This document shows positions 1-7,980 of a stretch of 10,418 nucleotides of DNA, piece after piece. Position numbers and translations under genes: made by a program. Origin of the DNA: Euperipatoides rowelli (lineage: Eukaryota > Onychophora > Udeonychophora > Euonychophora > Peripatopsidae); NCBI GenBank assembly GCA_003024985.2, contig PXIH01S0036086.1; one strand, given 5' to 3'. Position 1 is the first letter of the stretch. Each line of letters begins with the position of its first letter. The notes beneath the pieces were generated by a model. That model did not search any database, was not told the origin of the DNA, and was given only the letters and a program-made list of their open reading frames with translations.

Positions 1-774
1 AGGATAAAAAGACAGTTTTGCTTTGACTTTATTTTTTCTTATAAAAGTTCGAGCAACAATTTTTATAGAGAAAAAAAAAATCCGTGCATAAACCGATTAA
101 TTTTATACTGTATTTTTTTTCTTCAGAATTTTCAGTGACAAATTTTTTAAATATAAATTTTTTTTTTACAGAAATTTTAATCAAATAAATGTACGGTATT
201 TTATGTTTTGTCAATCTAAGTAACCAGATGATTTATGTGGTGATATAGTCTTGTGCACAATTTTACTACAGCAAATTTATTACAATTATCGTAATATGCC
301 ATTTATAAGGAGTCGAAGCCAAACAGTAAAAAAATAAGGGAGTTTAAAGGTTTGGTATACCGACTTCACCTCACTGATTATAATCATAATGCCTACCTTA
401 CTAACAAAATGAACTTATTAATTAAAATCAAACATATATTATGCTTTTTTTGGGACTCCAAAATTTCCTCTAATAATAGCTTTGTCAAATTTTAGCTAAC
501 CCTCATTATAAGTGTAATAATACGTCATATTGGTCTTCTTTATGCTTAGTTTTGTTGAGTAAAAAAAAATCAGCAAATATTCTTCATATCAGTCTAATAA
601 TGTCAGCTACACTCACTGACACTGCTATTTCAATTGTAATAAAGTTTTTAGGCTTGAATTTTTAGAATTAACTATTACGGTAATTTTATTTTAAAAATGA
701 AGAGCAATCTGTTTAACCATCTTTATAGCCTACTTGTGCATGAAAGAATCTTCCAGCACAGCAACCTCAGCTAC
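1..774. other. AT-rich non-coding DNA, no gene seen
   Basis: Stop codons and homopolymer A/T runs are frequent in all frames. Short frames such as the one near 29-214 are Lys/Phe/Ile-rich, as random AT-rich sequence would be. I see no RNA gene or recognisable repeat family. Confidence 0.6.
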
Positions 775-798
775 TTTATTTATTTATTTATTTATTTA
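775..798. repeat. (TTTA)6 microsatellite
   Basis: Six perfect copies of the tetranucleotide TTTA occur in a row. It is a simple sequence repeat in intergenic DNA and is likely to vary in length between individuals. Confidence 0.95.
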
Positions 799-1053
799 CA
801 ATGTTTACGCATAGTTTTAATATTTAAAAAAAAGTATTATAGTAACATATAACAATCAGAAAATATTAGAATAACAGAAATACCTTATAGACTTTGATTT
901 TATGTTATGTTTAACCAATTAAATTAATAAAAATGTTTTCTGACCTGTATTATTTTTAATGGAATGCAATGTAGATGTAATATGGTTGAGATCAGATTTT
1001 ACTAAGAGAACATTTTACTACTGGAGAAATTTGATAATGGGAGTTTTTAATTT

Positions 1054-1087
1054 AATCATAGATATAGAACCTCTCATATCTATGATT
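1054..1087. repeat. Perfect 12-bp inverted repeat with 10-nt loop
   Basis: AATCATAGATAT (1054-1065) and ATATCTATGATT (1076-1087) are exact reverse complements around a 10-nt spacer. The stem is AT-rich. No conserved RNA context or T-run suggests a function. Confidence 0.8.
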
Positions 1088-1623
1088 TAATGTGCAAGTT
1101 ATAATGTTATAATTGACTGAAAAAAAAAAATAATAATAATTTGACAACTTGTTGCTAATTCAAGTCACATTTCTGTTCTCCCAAGATCTTCAAATGGAAA
1201 TTTTAAACTGCAGTCTATGTAAAGTCTTTTGAGTCCGAAAAAATAGAGAGAGAATAAGTACATATACTGAAGATGCAGTGTATGAAATTAAATATACTTT
1301 TCATAAATATGACCATTAGCATTCAAATATAAACATAATTTGCAAAATATTAAAATACTAAATACAGAATTTTATTTCATTGTAATGTATTTCATTTTTT
1401 TAAGGATAAAACTTTGTTATAACATCAATTGATCCAGGCTTCTAGTTCCAGATGAAAAATTTTGGTCAGAACCCACCATATTCTATTTGCCAATAAAAAT
1501 TTATACAAATAAATTTAGAGTAATAAATTTTTGAAAAGAATTCAGAGACCTCTGGCCAGCTGGGGGCTTTGCTGACATATATTCCAGCAAGTTCATTACC
1601 GTTACAGTAGGCTGTTTGCCCTT

Positions 1624-1659
1624 AAAAAAAAAAAAAGATGTTGGGGAAGGGGGGGGGGG
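1624..1659. repeat. A13 and G11 homopolymer purine patch
   Basis: A run of 13 A (1624-1636) is followed after a few bases by GGGGAA and then 11 G (1649-1659). Long G runs are rare in this AT-rich window and can be polymorphic or prone to sequencing error. The reverse-strand frame across it (PPPP then FFFF) is a by-product of these runs. Confidence 0.9.
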
Positions 1660-2687
1660 AACACAACTGATTTTTAGGACAAATCCTGGACCCAATCTGA
1701 ATCACCACTTAGCCTCTGGTAGTGAGATTAAATAAATGTTAAAGATTAAGGTTTAAATCTATATAAATATATAGTTAAACTTTAGAATAGGCTATAGGCT
1801 ACAGACTGCTAGAGATAAGAAAGGAGAATTATCATACTTCTTACAAATGATTATGACACATGAGAAATATAGTAGAATCAATTTATAGTATCTAGTATAT
1901 GTTATGCTAATATTATTAATACAGAGTACAACTTTTCAAGATTTATCAGTTTTAATATTCTTTATAGAAGTAACAGATCATTTTCAGTAAAAATGCAAAT
2001 AACATAAGTTTTAAACTGTTCAAGCTTATTAAAAACAAATCAACTTTTTCTTCTCAGTAAATGAAAGTGAAAAGGTTATAAATACTGGTACAAAAAAAAT
2101 TAAAGGAATAAAAAAATATTAAATTGACAATAATACTTTTTTTTCCATAACTTATTTGTTGAAATAATTATTATACTGCTAATTAAATTAAAAAAAAAAG
2201 AGAGCAAGAGTAGTCTAAAAATTTACAAACTACTTTGTTTCTATACTAGGCTAGTGCACAGTTACTGTAAATAATAATAAAAAAAATCTCAAAATCAGAT
2301 TTATCATCACACAAAGCAAACAATAGAATATATATTTTTCTACTCAAGACTGTAAAATAAATTATTTAGATGAAGGAAAAATAATCATCCAAGTTTATAT
2401 GAATTTAATTGGTTACAGTTTTTAATACATTAACATGTTAACAAAGAAGTAAGCTAACACTTTATACAGTTTCTAAATTAAAGAATTGCTTTAAAAAACC
2501 CGAGATCTACAAAAACAAAAAATATTCAAAAGATTGAAAACTCATTGCTAACTTTAGACAAATACTGTACTATGGAAGAGTGGTCATTTGATTTTTTAAT
2601 TTATATTTTTATACTATTTAAGCATTAGTAGACAAATTGGAATGTTTCATTTCACTAAACATTTGATAAATGTTTCAACTACTATGT

Positions 2688-2957
2688 GCTTATACAGTAT
2701 GTACACTAAGTATATGCACTGAATATACTTTATATACATAATATACAGTAAATATACAGTATATACAAGTATAGATATATATTCTATCAATAAAAAACAT
2801 ATTTTATACAGTATATGCACTATGTATATACAGTATAGAATATATTCAGTCACACTATATACAGTATATACGGTACTGTATACTGTATATATAGTAGGCT
2901 ATACTGTATATATAATATATAGTAGGCTATACTGAATATCGCTAAATATACTGTATT
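2688..2957. repeat. TACAGTATA/TATACTGTA-rich low-complexity block
   Basis: This ~270-bp block is built mostly from TATA, TACAGTA and TACTGTA words in both orientations, so it can fold on itself extensively. A 20-bp unit ending AGTAGGCTATACTG is repeated at 2887-2906 and 2915-2934, a 28-bp period. The minus-strand open frame here (Tyr/Ile/Leu-rich) comes from the repeated words and is not a gene. Confidence 0.8.
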
Positions 2958-3450
2958 GAAAAACATAAATAATGTATACACACATGCATCCATAGTTTCT
3001 ATGAAATGTTTTTGTTTTTTAACACACACAAAAAAATTAGTTTGACTATGATAACTTGCATTTTAAACTATAGTTTGATATTAAATAAAGCTACTATGCT
3101 CTCAAATTAGTTTAAAAAAACAAAAACTGGCTAGTAGTGAGAAATTTTTTATTTTTTTTACAGTATTGTATATTTAAAAGTACCATATTAATAAACAAAA
3201 CAAAAAAAAAAAAAACAGAGTAAAAGTTTAACTTGTGTTCCTGACTTTCATGCTCTTTTCTAAATATAATTAAATCATTATGATTGACCCAACAGGATAA
3301 TTCAGTTTTTATTAATTTTTTTTTTTAAAAAAAACCTATACACTTTTTTTATAAATAAACAAGCCTCTGCAGATCAAACCCAAGAAGTCAAAAGTACGAA
3401 AGATTTTTTATAAAACGTAAAAGAGAAGGGATGAACAAAAGTGGGTAATT
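2958..3450. other. AT-rich spacer downstream of the zinc-finger gene
   Basis: I find no coding signal in this stretch. It contains A/T homopolymers, including A15 within about 3200-3216, and several AATAAA hexamers on the minus strand (for example 3313-3308 and 3153-3148). Those could serve as more distal polyadenylation signals for the zinc-finger gene, so part of it may be transcribed as extended 3' UTR. Confidence 0.4.
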
Positions 3451-3778
3451 TTTATTTTTTAGACATAAGTTATCAATTGGCTGAGAAAAAAAAAAAAAGC
3501 CTATAATTTTCTGTACATAAGATTATTAAAAAAGAAAATACAGTATGTGGATAGAAAAATATCAAATCAAATTTCTTGAGTTCTAATTTTACCATCAACA
3601 AAGTAAAATCAGCAGTAAACTAATAACTGCAATATAACCCAGTATTTTAGCATACGGTAACATTAAATTTATATGAATGTTTTTTGTTTTTTTTTTACAT
3701 TTAATAATTCAGCATTTGTAAATTCCATTTGACTTTAAGTGTACAATTTTTCAATAAATTTAAATTGATAGTGAAATA
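3451..3778 (-). other. Probable 3' UTR of the zinc-finger gene with candidate polyadenylation signal
   Basis: The region after the TAA stop is very AT-rich and non-coding. An AATAAA hexamer lies on the minus strand at 3456-3451, followed by a T-rich stretch (CTTTTGTTC, then pyrimidines) like a downstream element. An ATTAAA variant at 3705-3700, about 75 nt after the stop, is directly followed by an A-rich run (about 3697-3680). AT-rich DNA makes such hexamers common by chance, so the exact 3' end is uncertain. Confidence 0.35.
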
Positions 3779-6700
3779 TTAAAAAGTGTCCATTTCTTGC
3801 TTGATAACTAAAGATATTTCTTCTACATTATTTTCATTCAATTCTGGTGATTGATTTTCTTGTATGTCTTCTGGGTCTTCTTTTATTGGAACATCAGTAA
3901 TTTCATCTTTTTCTTTTTTTATAACAATATTAAAATCATTTTCAGTTATGTCCATACATTCAGAATCCTTAACATCAACTTCCATTTTCACTTTAATTTC
4001 ATTTGTTCTAGGTGAATTCCAAATCTCATCAACTTGATAAATTTCATCATCTTTCACTTCAACAACATCGTCGTCTTCGTCCTCCTCCTCCTCCTCATCG
4101 TCTGTTTTATCACTATCATCATCCATTGTATTTGGCATCAAGAGAGGATGAGATGTAGCAACATCTATTAGTTTAATAATTGGATTTAGCTTAATATTCT
4201 CTGGGATTTCCGCATATACAGTTTGGTAAGTTATATCGCCAGCTTTTTCACCGACCATTACTTGAATTTGTGAAACTTCTCGAATGTCTATTTCTTCATC
4301 AACATGAAGTTTTTTTATATGGCCAATTACACGTGATTCAGAATAATCTTTAAAAGTGCAATATTCACAGTGATATAGAATTTCTGTAAAGGTGTGCTGT
4401 CGCTTATGTTTATTAAATAAATCTTGTGCAACACATTCAAAAGAGCAAGCTGGACATTGCAACCGACCAGATTCTCTAAGAGCTCTTGAAGATCTATAAG
4501 GGTTTTGAAACATAAAATTAGGCGGCTCTAAACTTTTCAATGCTTCTGCAGCTGCTGTAAACCTGTTGGCTTTTGAAGCTTCTGGTGTTTTGTCAGCAGG
4601 TGCTTCTTGATTAAAAGTTAAAAACCAATCAACATATTTCTTCATTTGAGCTTCTTTATGGTTTGAATTATCTGTCATTTCAATAATGGCTACAGGTTGG
4701 TTTTTGTGTTTGCTAAGGATATGACGTTTAATTTCATATGCTTCTACTTTATTGAAATCACAATATTTACACTGATATTTAAACATGTGGAAATGAATTT
4801 TCATGTGTCTAATCACATTATTTTTGTCAACTTCCCTACCACACAAGGGACAACATCCAGGTTTAATATAGCTTGAAGAACTGACTTCAACTTGTTTTCG
4901 GTTTGAAGTATTCAAGCCAGGAGACTTCTCAGGATTGTTAGATTCAGAGCGAATAGACAATGGTTGTGCAGACTTTACATTCTGTGCAGCTTTCATATTC
5001 TTTGTTTTTAGATTCTGTAAAGGAGTTTTCACAGTCTGTAAAGGCTTTACATTCTGCACAGTTTTCCCATCTTGTATAGAATCATTATTATCTTGTCTTG
5101 AAGCAATATTATCTTGTCTTGAAGCATTATTATCTTGTCTTGAAGCTTTGGAATCCTTTTCAGTTTCTTCAGAATCATAAACGTAAACAGGACTTTTAGT
5201 TGCTGGATTTCCATCAGCATCCAAATTATTAGGTAATGTAAATTTTACTTTGAATTTTAGATCCTTAGTTTCATGATCTTTCTTAATGTGACTCATCATT
5301 GCATCTCTAGATTTTAAGTTGGTAAAACAATAAATACAAAAAAAACAAGACACATGACCATGGCTGTTTCTATAGTGTTTACTCAAACTCTTTATATCTG
5401 GAAATTTTTTTGGACATAAACGGCAATTCAATTTATTTATACTTTTATTATTATCACTGCTAGTTGGATTTAACAACTCGCTCTCTACTTGTTCTTTTGC
5501 TGTACTAAGCATTTGAGTTCCCATATTTATAGAGATTGTAAATAATGGCTTATTAGGATGTGTTTGTTTAATATGACTTTTTGTAATAGCACGGTCATCT
5601 GCTTTATAGTTGCAATAAATACATTGAAAGAATTTTTGATTTAAATGAGTATCAAGATGTGACATGATATTGGCAAAAGAAAGATTTTTGTGGCAAAGAG
5701 GACAGGGAACAACACTATCGGATGATTCTGTTTCATTTTCAGAATCTACTTGAGGTACTACTTCAGGAGCAGTATTCTCATCATCATCATCATCTATTCT
5801 CGTGGGTGATTCAGCAGCAAAATGGTCATCAATATCATCTAAGTTTTCAACTTCTTTGTCATAATCAACAGCAGCAACTACAATGTTTTCATCGTCACTC
5901 TTGCTGTCTTCATCATCAGAATTTTCATCATTGCTTACATCTTCCTCAGAATCTGCAGCTGGTTTAACAACTTTGTCTTTTTGCTTATACTTCACTTTTA
6001 CTGAAGCTGTTGAGTTGGGATGGCTATCTTTATTATGCTGAACCACTACAGCTCGATTCTCAGATTTAAATCCACAATATCCACAACAAAAGCATTCACG
6101 TTTCCAATGAGTGGTTTTAACATGAACATTTAAAGATGCTTGCGTAGAACAATTCACTTTGCAAATTTGACAGCGAATTGTGGACTTTGTAGCTAATTTT
6201 ACCATGCACACGGGTTTTCCAGGATGATTTTTACTCATATGTTCTTTAAGACCATTTTTACCTTGACAAGTAAAGGAACAGTATGAACACTGATAAGATT
6301 CTTTTTCTTCATGATTTTTCATATGCTTAGCAATTGTTTCTTGACTATAAACACCTTTACAAATCTGACATGTGACAGACGCCTGATTACTAGATTTGTT
6401 AGAAGTTGTTGATTGATTATGTTTTTTTAAAGTATTGTGTTTTTCTAGCTCCTTGGCTGTTCGGCATCGGTATGTACACGATTTACAACTGAATGGTAAT
6501 CTTTGGATTTCATATTTTACATGAATACCTAAGGCTCCTCTATTTCCAAAATGTTGTCCACAAATAGTACATATAAACTGTTCTAAACTTCCAGTGGGAG
6601 TTGAGGACTGAGTTTTAGATATTTCATTTTCTTGATTAGATTTTTCAGCATCAGTTGTTTTAGAATTATTTGCCATTTCTGGCACATTATTTTGAGAGCC

Positions 6701-7918
6701 TGAATTAGGAGTAGCATTAATTCCAACCACTGTTTGAGGAGTAGCTGCACCTAGCTCTGAACTAGAATTTGACAAATTTATAAGTTGAGTTTGAACTAAC
6801 TGTCCTTGATTAGGCCCTTGTGGTGAAATAATTTGAAAAAACTGTGGCATTCCTGTTTGGTTTGCAAGCGGTGTATTGACAACTACACTCTGAGCTGTTG
6901 TTGCAATTGCTGGAGCTGTAGTAAAAATTACTTGTGATGCACTGGTTTCTGGGCTGCTAGTGGACGCATTTGCCACCTGCACTGCTGATCTTGTTGAAAC
7001 TTTTGATTGAGTTATTCTACCTCGACTTTGAGTTGCAGTTGCTTTATTAGCATCAGTAGGAAATTTATTATCACGTAATAATAAAAGATAAGATTCTCGT
7101 TGTTGTTCCATTTTTGGTGTTAAAAGAATTTTGAAATCAACAGTTCTATGTTTAAATTTAATATGCTGTTCAATTAAAGATCTACCAGTAGCAGTAAAAG
7201 CACAAAATCCACATTGATATGGAAAATATTTGCAGTGAGTTCGCAAGTGACAACGAAAAGATGAAGAGCTCACAATACTTTTGCATAATAAGCACTTAAT
7301 ACGGCCCATTCCCAGAAAATTATCTTTTTCATATTTTTCTTCAAGCTCATTAAATAACCGTTCAACATCATCTGGTCCCAATTCTTCCTCATCGTCCAAC
7401 TGAATAACATCCTTAACTTTGCGTTTAGGCCTGCCCTCTACAGGTAAAACTTCTAAAATATCTTCATCAGCTCTTTTCCTCTTTTTTCTTTCTTTAGGTT
7501 TGCTTTCTTCTTTAGGTTCCACTTTAACCTTACATCCATCAACAGTTGAGAGATTATTTTCAGTTTCAAGTTCCTTTTTAACTACATTTTCACCACCAAG
7601 AGAAGTAATGGATAAAGCCAATGGAGTCAATCCTTGTGCATCACTATTAGGTTCAACATTATTTGTATTCAAATCTATATTTGAGCTAGAGGTCAAATCA
7701 GATGCACTAGTTTGCTCAATGTCAATTTCTTGTTTGATAGATGTAGAATTTGGTGTATTGGACTCAATGGAATTTAAAGGAGTGTCCAAAGTGATAGAAT
7801 CATTTGGAGAAGAATCACTTTCTTGGGATAAGTTTCCTGAACAATCAGAAATAATCAATCCAGCTTCTTTTTTCACATCATTCTCTTTATCTTCTGTGTT
7901 CTTTGATGCATCATCCAT
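3779..7918 (-). CDS. Sixteen-finger C2H2 zinc-finger nuclear protein, probable transcription or chromatin regulator
   Basis: The 1379-residue reading frame runs unbroken from ATG (7918-7916) to TAA (3781-3779). An in-frame stop lies 13 codons upstream (7960-7958), which supports this start. Sixteen C2H2 fingers form eight pairs at residues 209-257, 450-500, 517-565, 583-633, 739-787, 832-882, 1023-1071 and 1155-1205. Within a pair the fingers are 7 residues apart (8 in the last pair), the classical length, but none has a TGEKP-type linker. Second fingers mostly read C-x-Y-C-x-[FY]. All fingers keep C2H2 ligands except finger 3, where Glu470 replaces the last His. Other visible parts are basic stretches at 140-149 and 163-169 (nuclear localisation), a Ser/Thr/Gln-rich stretch at 287-447, acidic linkers at 656-735 and 1266-1292, and psi-K-x-E motifs at both ends. 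C2H2 arrays usually bind DNA, sometimes RNA or protein, so nuclear gene regulation is inferred. The target is unknown. I recognise no specific orthologue. The absence of introns over 4.1 kb fits one large exon or an old retrocopy. Confidence 0.93.
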   Translation of the reverse strand: MDDASKNTEDKENDVKKEAGLIISDCSGNLSQESDSSPNDSITLDTPLNSIESNTPNSTSIKQEIDIEQTSASDLTSSSNIDLNTNNVEPNSDAQGLTPLALSITSLGGENVVKKELETENNLSTVDGCKVKVEPKEESKPKERKKRKRADEDILEVLPVEGRPKRKVKDVIQLDDEEELGPDDVERLFNELEEKYEKDNFLGMGRIKCLLCKSIVSSSSFRCHLRTHCKYFPYQCGFCAFTATGRSLIEQHIKFKHRTVDFKILLTPKMEQQRESYLLLLRDNKFPTDANKATATQSRGRITQSKVSTRSAVQVANASTSSPETSASQVIFTTAPAIATTAQSVVVNTPLANQTGMPQFFQIISPQGPNQGQLVQTQLINLSNSSSELGAATPQTVVGINATPNSGSQNNVPEMANNSKTTDAEKSNQENEISKTQSSTPTGSLEQFICTICGQHFGNRGALGIHVKYEIQRLPFSCKSCTYRCRTAKELEKHNTLKKHNQSTTSNKSSNQASVTCQICKGVYSQETIAKHMKNHEEKESYQCSYCSFTCQGKNGLKEHMSKNHPGKPVCMVKLATKSTIRCQICKVNCSTQASLNVHVKTTHWKRECFCCGYCGFKSENRAVVVQHNKDSHPNSTASVKVKYKQKDKVVKPAADSEEDVSNDENSDDEDSKSDDENIVVAAVDYDKEVENLDDIDDHFAAESPTRIDDDDDENTAPEVVPQVDSENETESSDSVVPCPLCHKNLSFANIMSHLDTHLNQKFFQCIYCNYKADDRAITKSHIKQTHPNKPLFTISINMGTQMLSTAKEQVESELLNPTSSDNNKSINKLNCRLCPKKFPDIKSLSKHYRNSHGHVSCFFCIYCFTNLKSRDAMMSHIKKDHETKDLKFKVKFTLPNNLDADGNPATKSPVYVYDSEETEKDSKASRQDNNASRQDNIASRQDNNDSIQDGKTVQNVKPLQTVKTPLQNLKTKNMKAAQNVKSAQPLSIRSESNNPEKSPGLNTSNRKQVEVSSSSYIKPGCCPLCGREVDKNNVIRHMKIHFHMFKYQCKYCDFNKVEAYEIKRHILSKHKNQPVAIIEMTDNSNHKEAQMKKYVDWFLTFNQEAPADKTPEASKANRFTAAAEALKSLEPPNFMFQNPYRSSRALRESGRLQCPACSFECVAQDLFNKHKRQHTFTEILYHCEYCTFKDYSESRVIGHIKKLHVDEEIDIREVSQIQVMVGEKAGDITYQTVYAEIPENIKLNPIIKLIDVATSHPLLMPNTMDDDSDKTDDEEEEEDEDDDVVEVKDDEIYQVDEIWNSPRTNEIKVKMEVDVKDSECMDITENDFNIVIKKEKDEITDVPIKEDPEDIQENQSPELNENNVEEISLVIKQEMDTF
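3794..4123 (-). other. C-terminal acidic tail with clustered SUMO-acceptor motifs
   Basis: Residues 1266-1375 of the zinc-finger protein begin with a strongly acidic block (1266-1283, encoded by GAG/GAT-rich DNA). VVEV with acidic neighbours follows (1285-1292), a possible SUMO-interacting motif. SUMO-acceptor-like motifs are VKDD (1288-1291), VKME (1310-1313), IKKE (1333-1336), IKED (1345-1348) and IKQE (1372-1375), the last only four residues from the C-terminus. SUMO-modified tails of zinc-finger factors often recruit corepressors. That is family knowledge, not something seen here. Confidence 0.6.
4958..5062 (-). repeat. Degenerate coding repeat of QNVK/QTVK/QNLK units
   Basis: Residues 953-987 of the zinc-finger protein repeat a short Lys/Gln motif: VQNVK, LQTVK, LQNLK and AQNVK, spaced by Pro, Thr or Ala. 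At the DNA level this is a cluster of related CTGTAAAGG / TTCTGCACAG words. Together with the adjacent 21-bp repeats it makes this linker the most repeat-expanded part of the gene. It is probably a disordered basic spacer. Confidence 0.6.
5063..5146 (-). repeat. Four 21-bp coding tandem repeats (ASRQDNN type)
   Basis: Inside the zinc-finger coding region, residues 925-952 are four successive 7-residue units: ASRQDNN, ASRQDNI, ASRQDNN and the diverged DSIQDGK. The DNA units are 21 bp, so copy-number change would keep the frame. They lie in the linker between finger pairs 6 and 7, beside a second, looser repeat of QNVK-like units. Confidence 0.85.
5714..5953 (-). other. Acidic Asp/Glu/Ser-rich linker between finger pairs 4 and 5
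   Basis: Residues 656-735 of the zinc-finger protein are dominated by Asp, Glu and Ser, including a run of six Asp at 709-714. Many Ser residues sit directly before acidic residues, which fits casein kinase 2 sites. The segment is probably disordered and separates the first four finger pairs from the last four. Its DNA contains CATCATCAT-type trinucleotide runs (about 5779-5795), which can change length by slippage. Confidence 0.6.
6578..7060 (-). other. Ser/Thr/Gln/Asn-rich low-complexity linker between finger pairs 1 and 2
   Basis: Residues 287-447 of the zinc-finger protein lack fingers and are rich in Ser, Thr, Gln, Asn and Ala. A Gln- and hydrophobic-rich core around residues 359-382 includes PQFFQIISPQ. 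Such segments resemble the glutamine-rich activation regions of factors like Sp1, so a transactivation or cofactor-binding role is possible. The composition is visible; the role is only inferred. Confidence 0.45.
7382..7876 (-). other. N-terminal region: SUMO-acceptor motifs, nuclear localisation signals, possible SUMO-interacting motif
   Basis: This sub-region of the zinc-finger protein covers residues 15-179. SUMO-acceptor consensus motifs (hydrophobic-Lys-x-Glu) occur as VKKE at 15-18, IKQE at 61-64, VKKE at 113-116 and VKVE at 131-134; the last is followed by acidic residues, as in extended consensus sites. Basic clusters KPKERKKRKR (140-149) and RPKRKVK (163-169) are typical of nuclear localisation signals. 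VIQL followed by DDEEE (171-179) fits a SUMO-interacting motif, a hydrophobic core with an acidic flank. A charged, probably helical segment (183-201) leads into the first finger. Modification and nuclear import are inferences from motifs. Confidence 0.6.
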
Positions 7919-7980
7919 TTCTAAAGCTGGAATAGAATATTTGTCTTGAGCCAGAACTTAAACAGGATCTATAAAGATAA
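7919..7980 (-). promoter_or_regulatory. Probable 5' UTR segment of the coding exon with candidate 3' splice site
   Basis: Upstream of the start codon, the minus strand reads a pyrimidine-rich stretch ending TTATCTTTATAG, whose AG lies at 7970-7969. A CTTAAT branch-point-like word sits about 35-40 nt before it. If used, 7968-7919 would be a 50-nt untranslated exon start, and the in-frame TAA at 7960-7958 would lie in the mature mRNA. No upstream exon can be identified with confidence. The alternative is a transcription start close to the ATG. Confidence 0.4.

Larger units (their letters stand above)
799..2687. other. AT-rich non-coding DNA, no gene seen
   Basis: No frame in this stretch shows protein-like composition. 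It contains a 12-bp hairpin at 1054-1087 and a purine patch at 1624-1659. A slightly GC-richer piece at about 1540-1690 could be a fragment of an old repeat, but I recognise no family. Confidence 0.5.

Noticed and set aside
29-214. Minus-strand Lys/Phe-rich 61-residue frame
   Set aside because: Its composition is that of translated AT-rich DNA with homopolymers, and its length is expected by chance.
1501-1695. Minus-strand 64-residue frame containing PPPP and FFFF runs
   Set aside because: The runs are the translated G11 and A13 tracts. No upstream or downstream gene context or known motif supports coding.
2647-2853. Minus-strand Tyr/Ile-rich 68-residue frame
   Set aside because: It is produced entirely by the TACAGTATA/TATA repeat words and has no protein-like complexity.
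4935-5180. Plus-strand open frame with repeated LLSCLEA units
   Set aside because: It is the antisense reading of the 21-bp coding repeat in the zinc-finger gene. The repeat keeps the opposite frame open too.
5722-5967. Plus-strand His/Gln/Leu-rich open frame
   Set aside because: It is the antisense reading of the acidic Asp/Glu-rich linker; CAT and CAG runs come from GAT-rich codons on the other strand.
7419-7949. 176-residue plus-strand open frame opposite the N-terminus of the zinc-finger gene
   Set aside because: It lies antisense to strongly supported coding sequence, is rich in Ser/Phe/Leu as expected from reversed acidic and Ser codons, and shows no domain.
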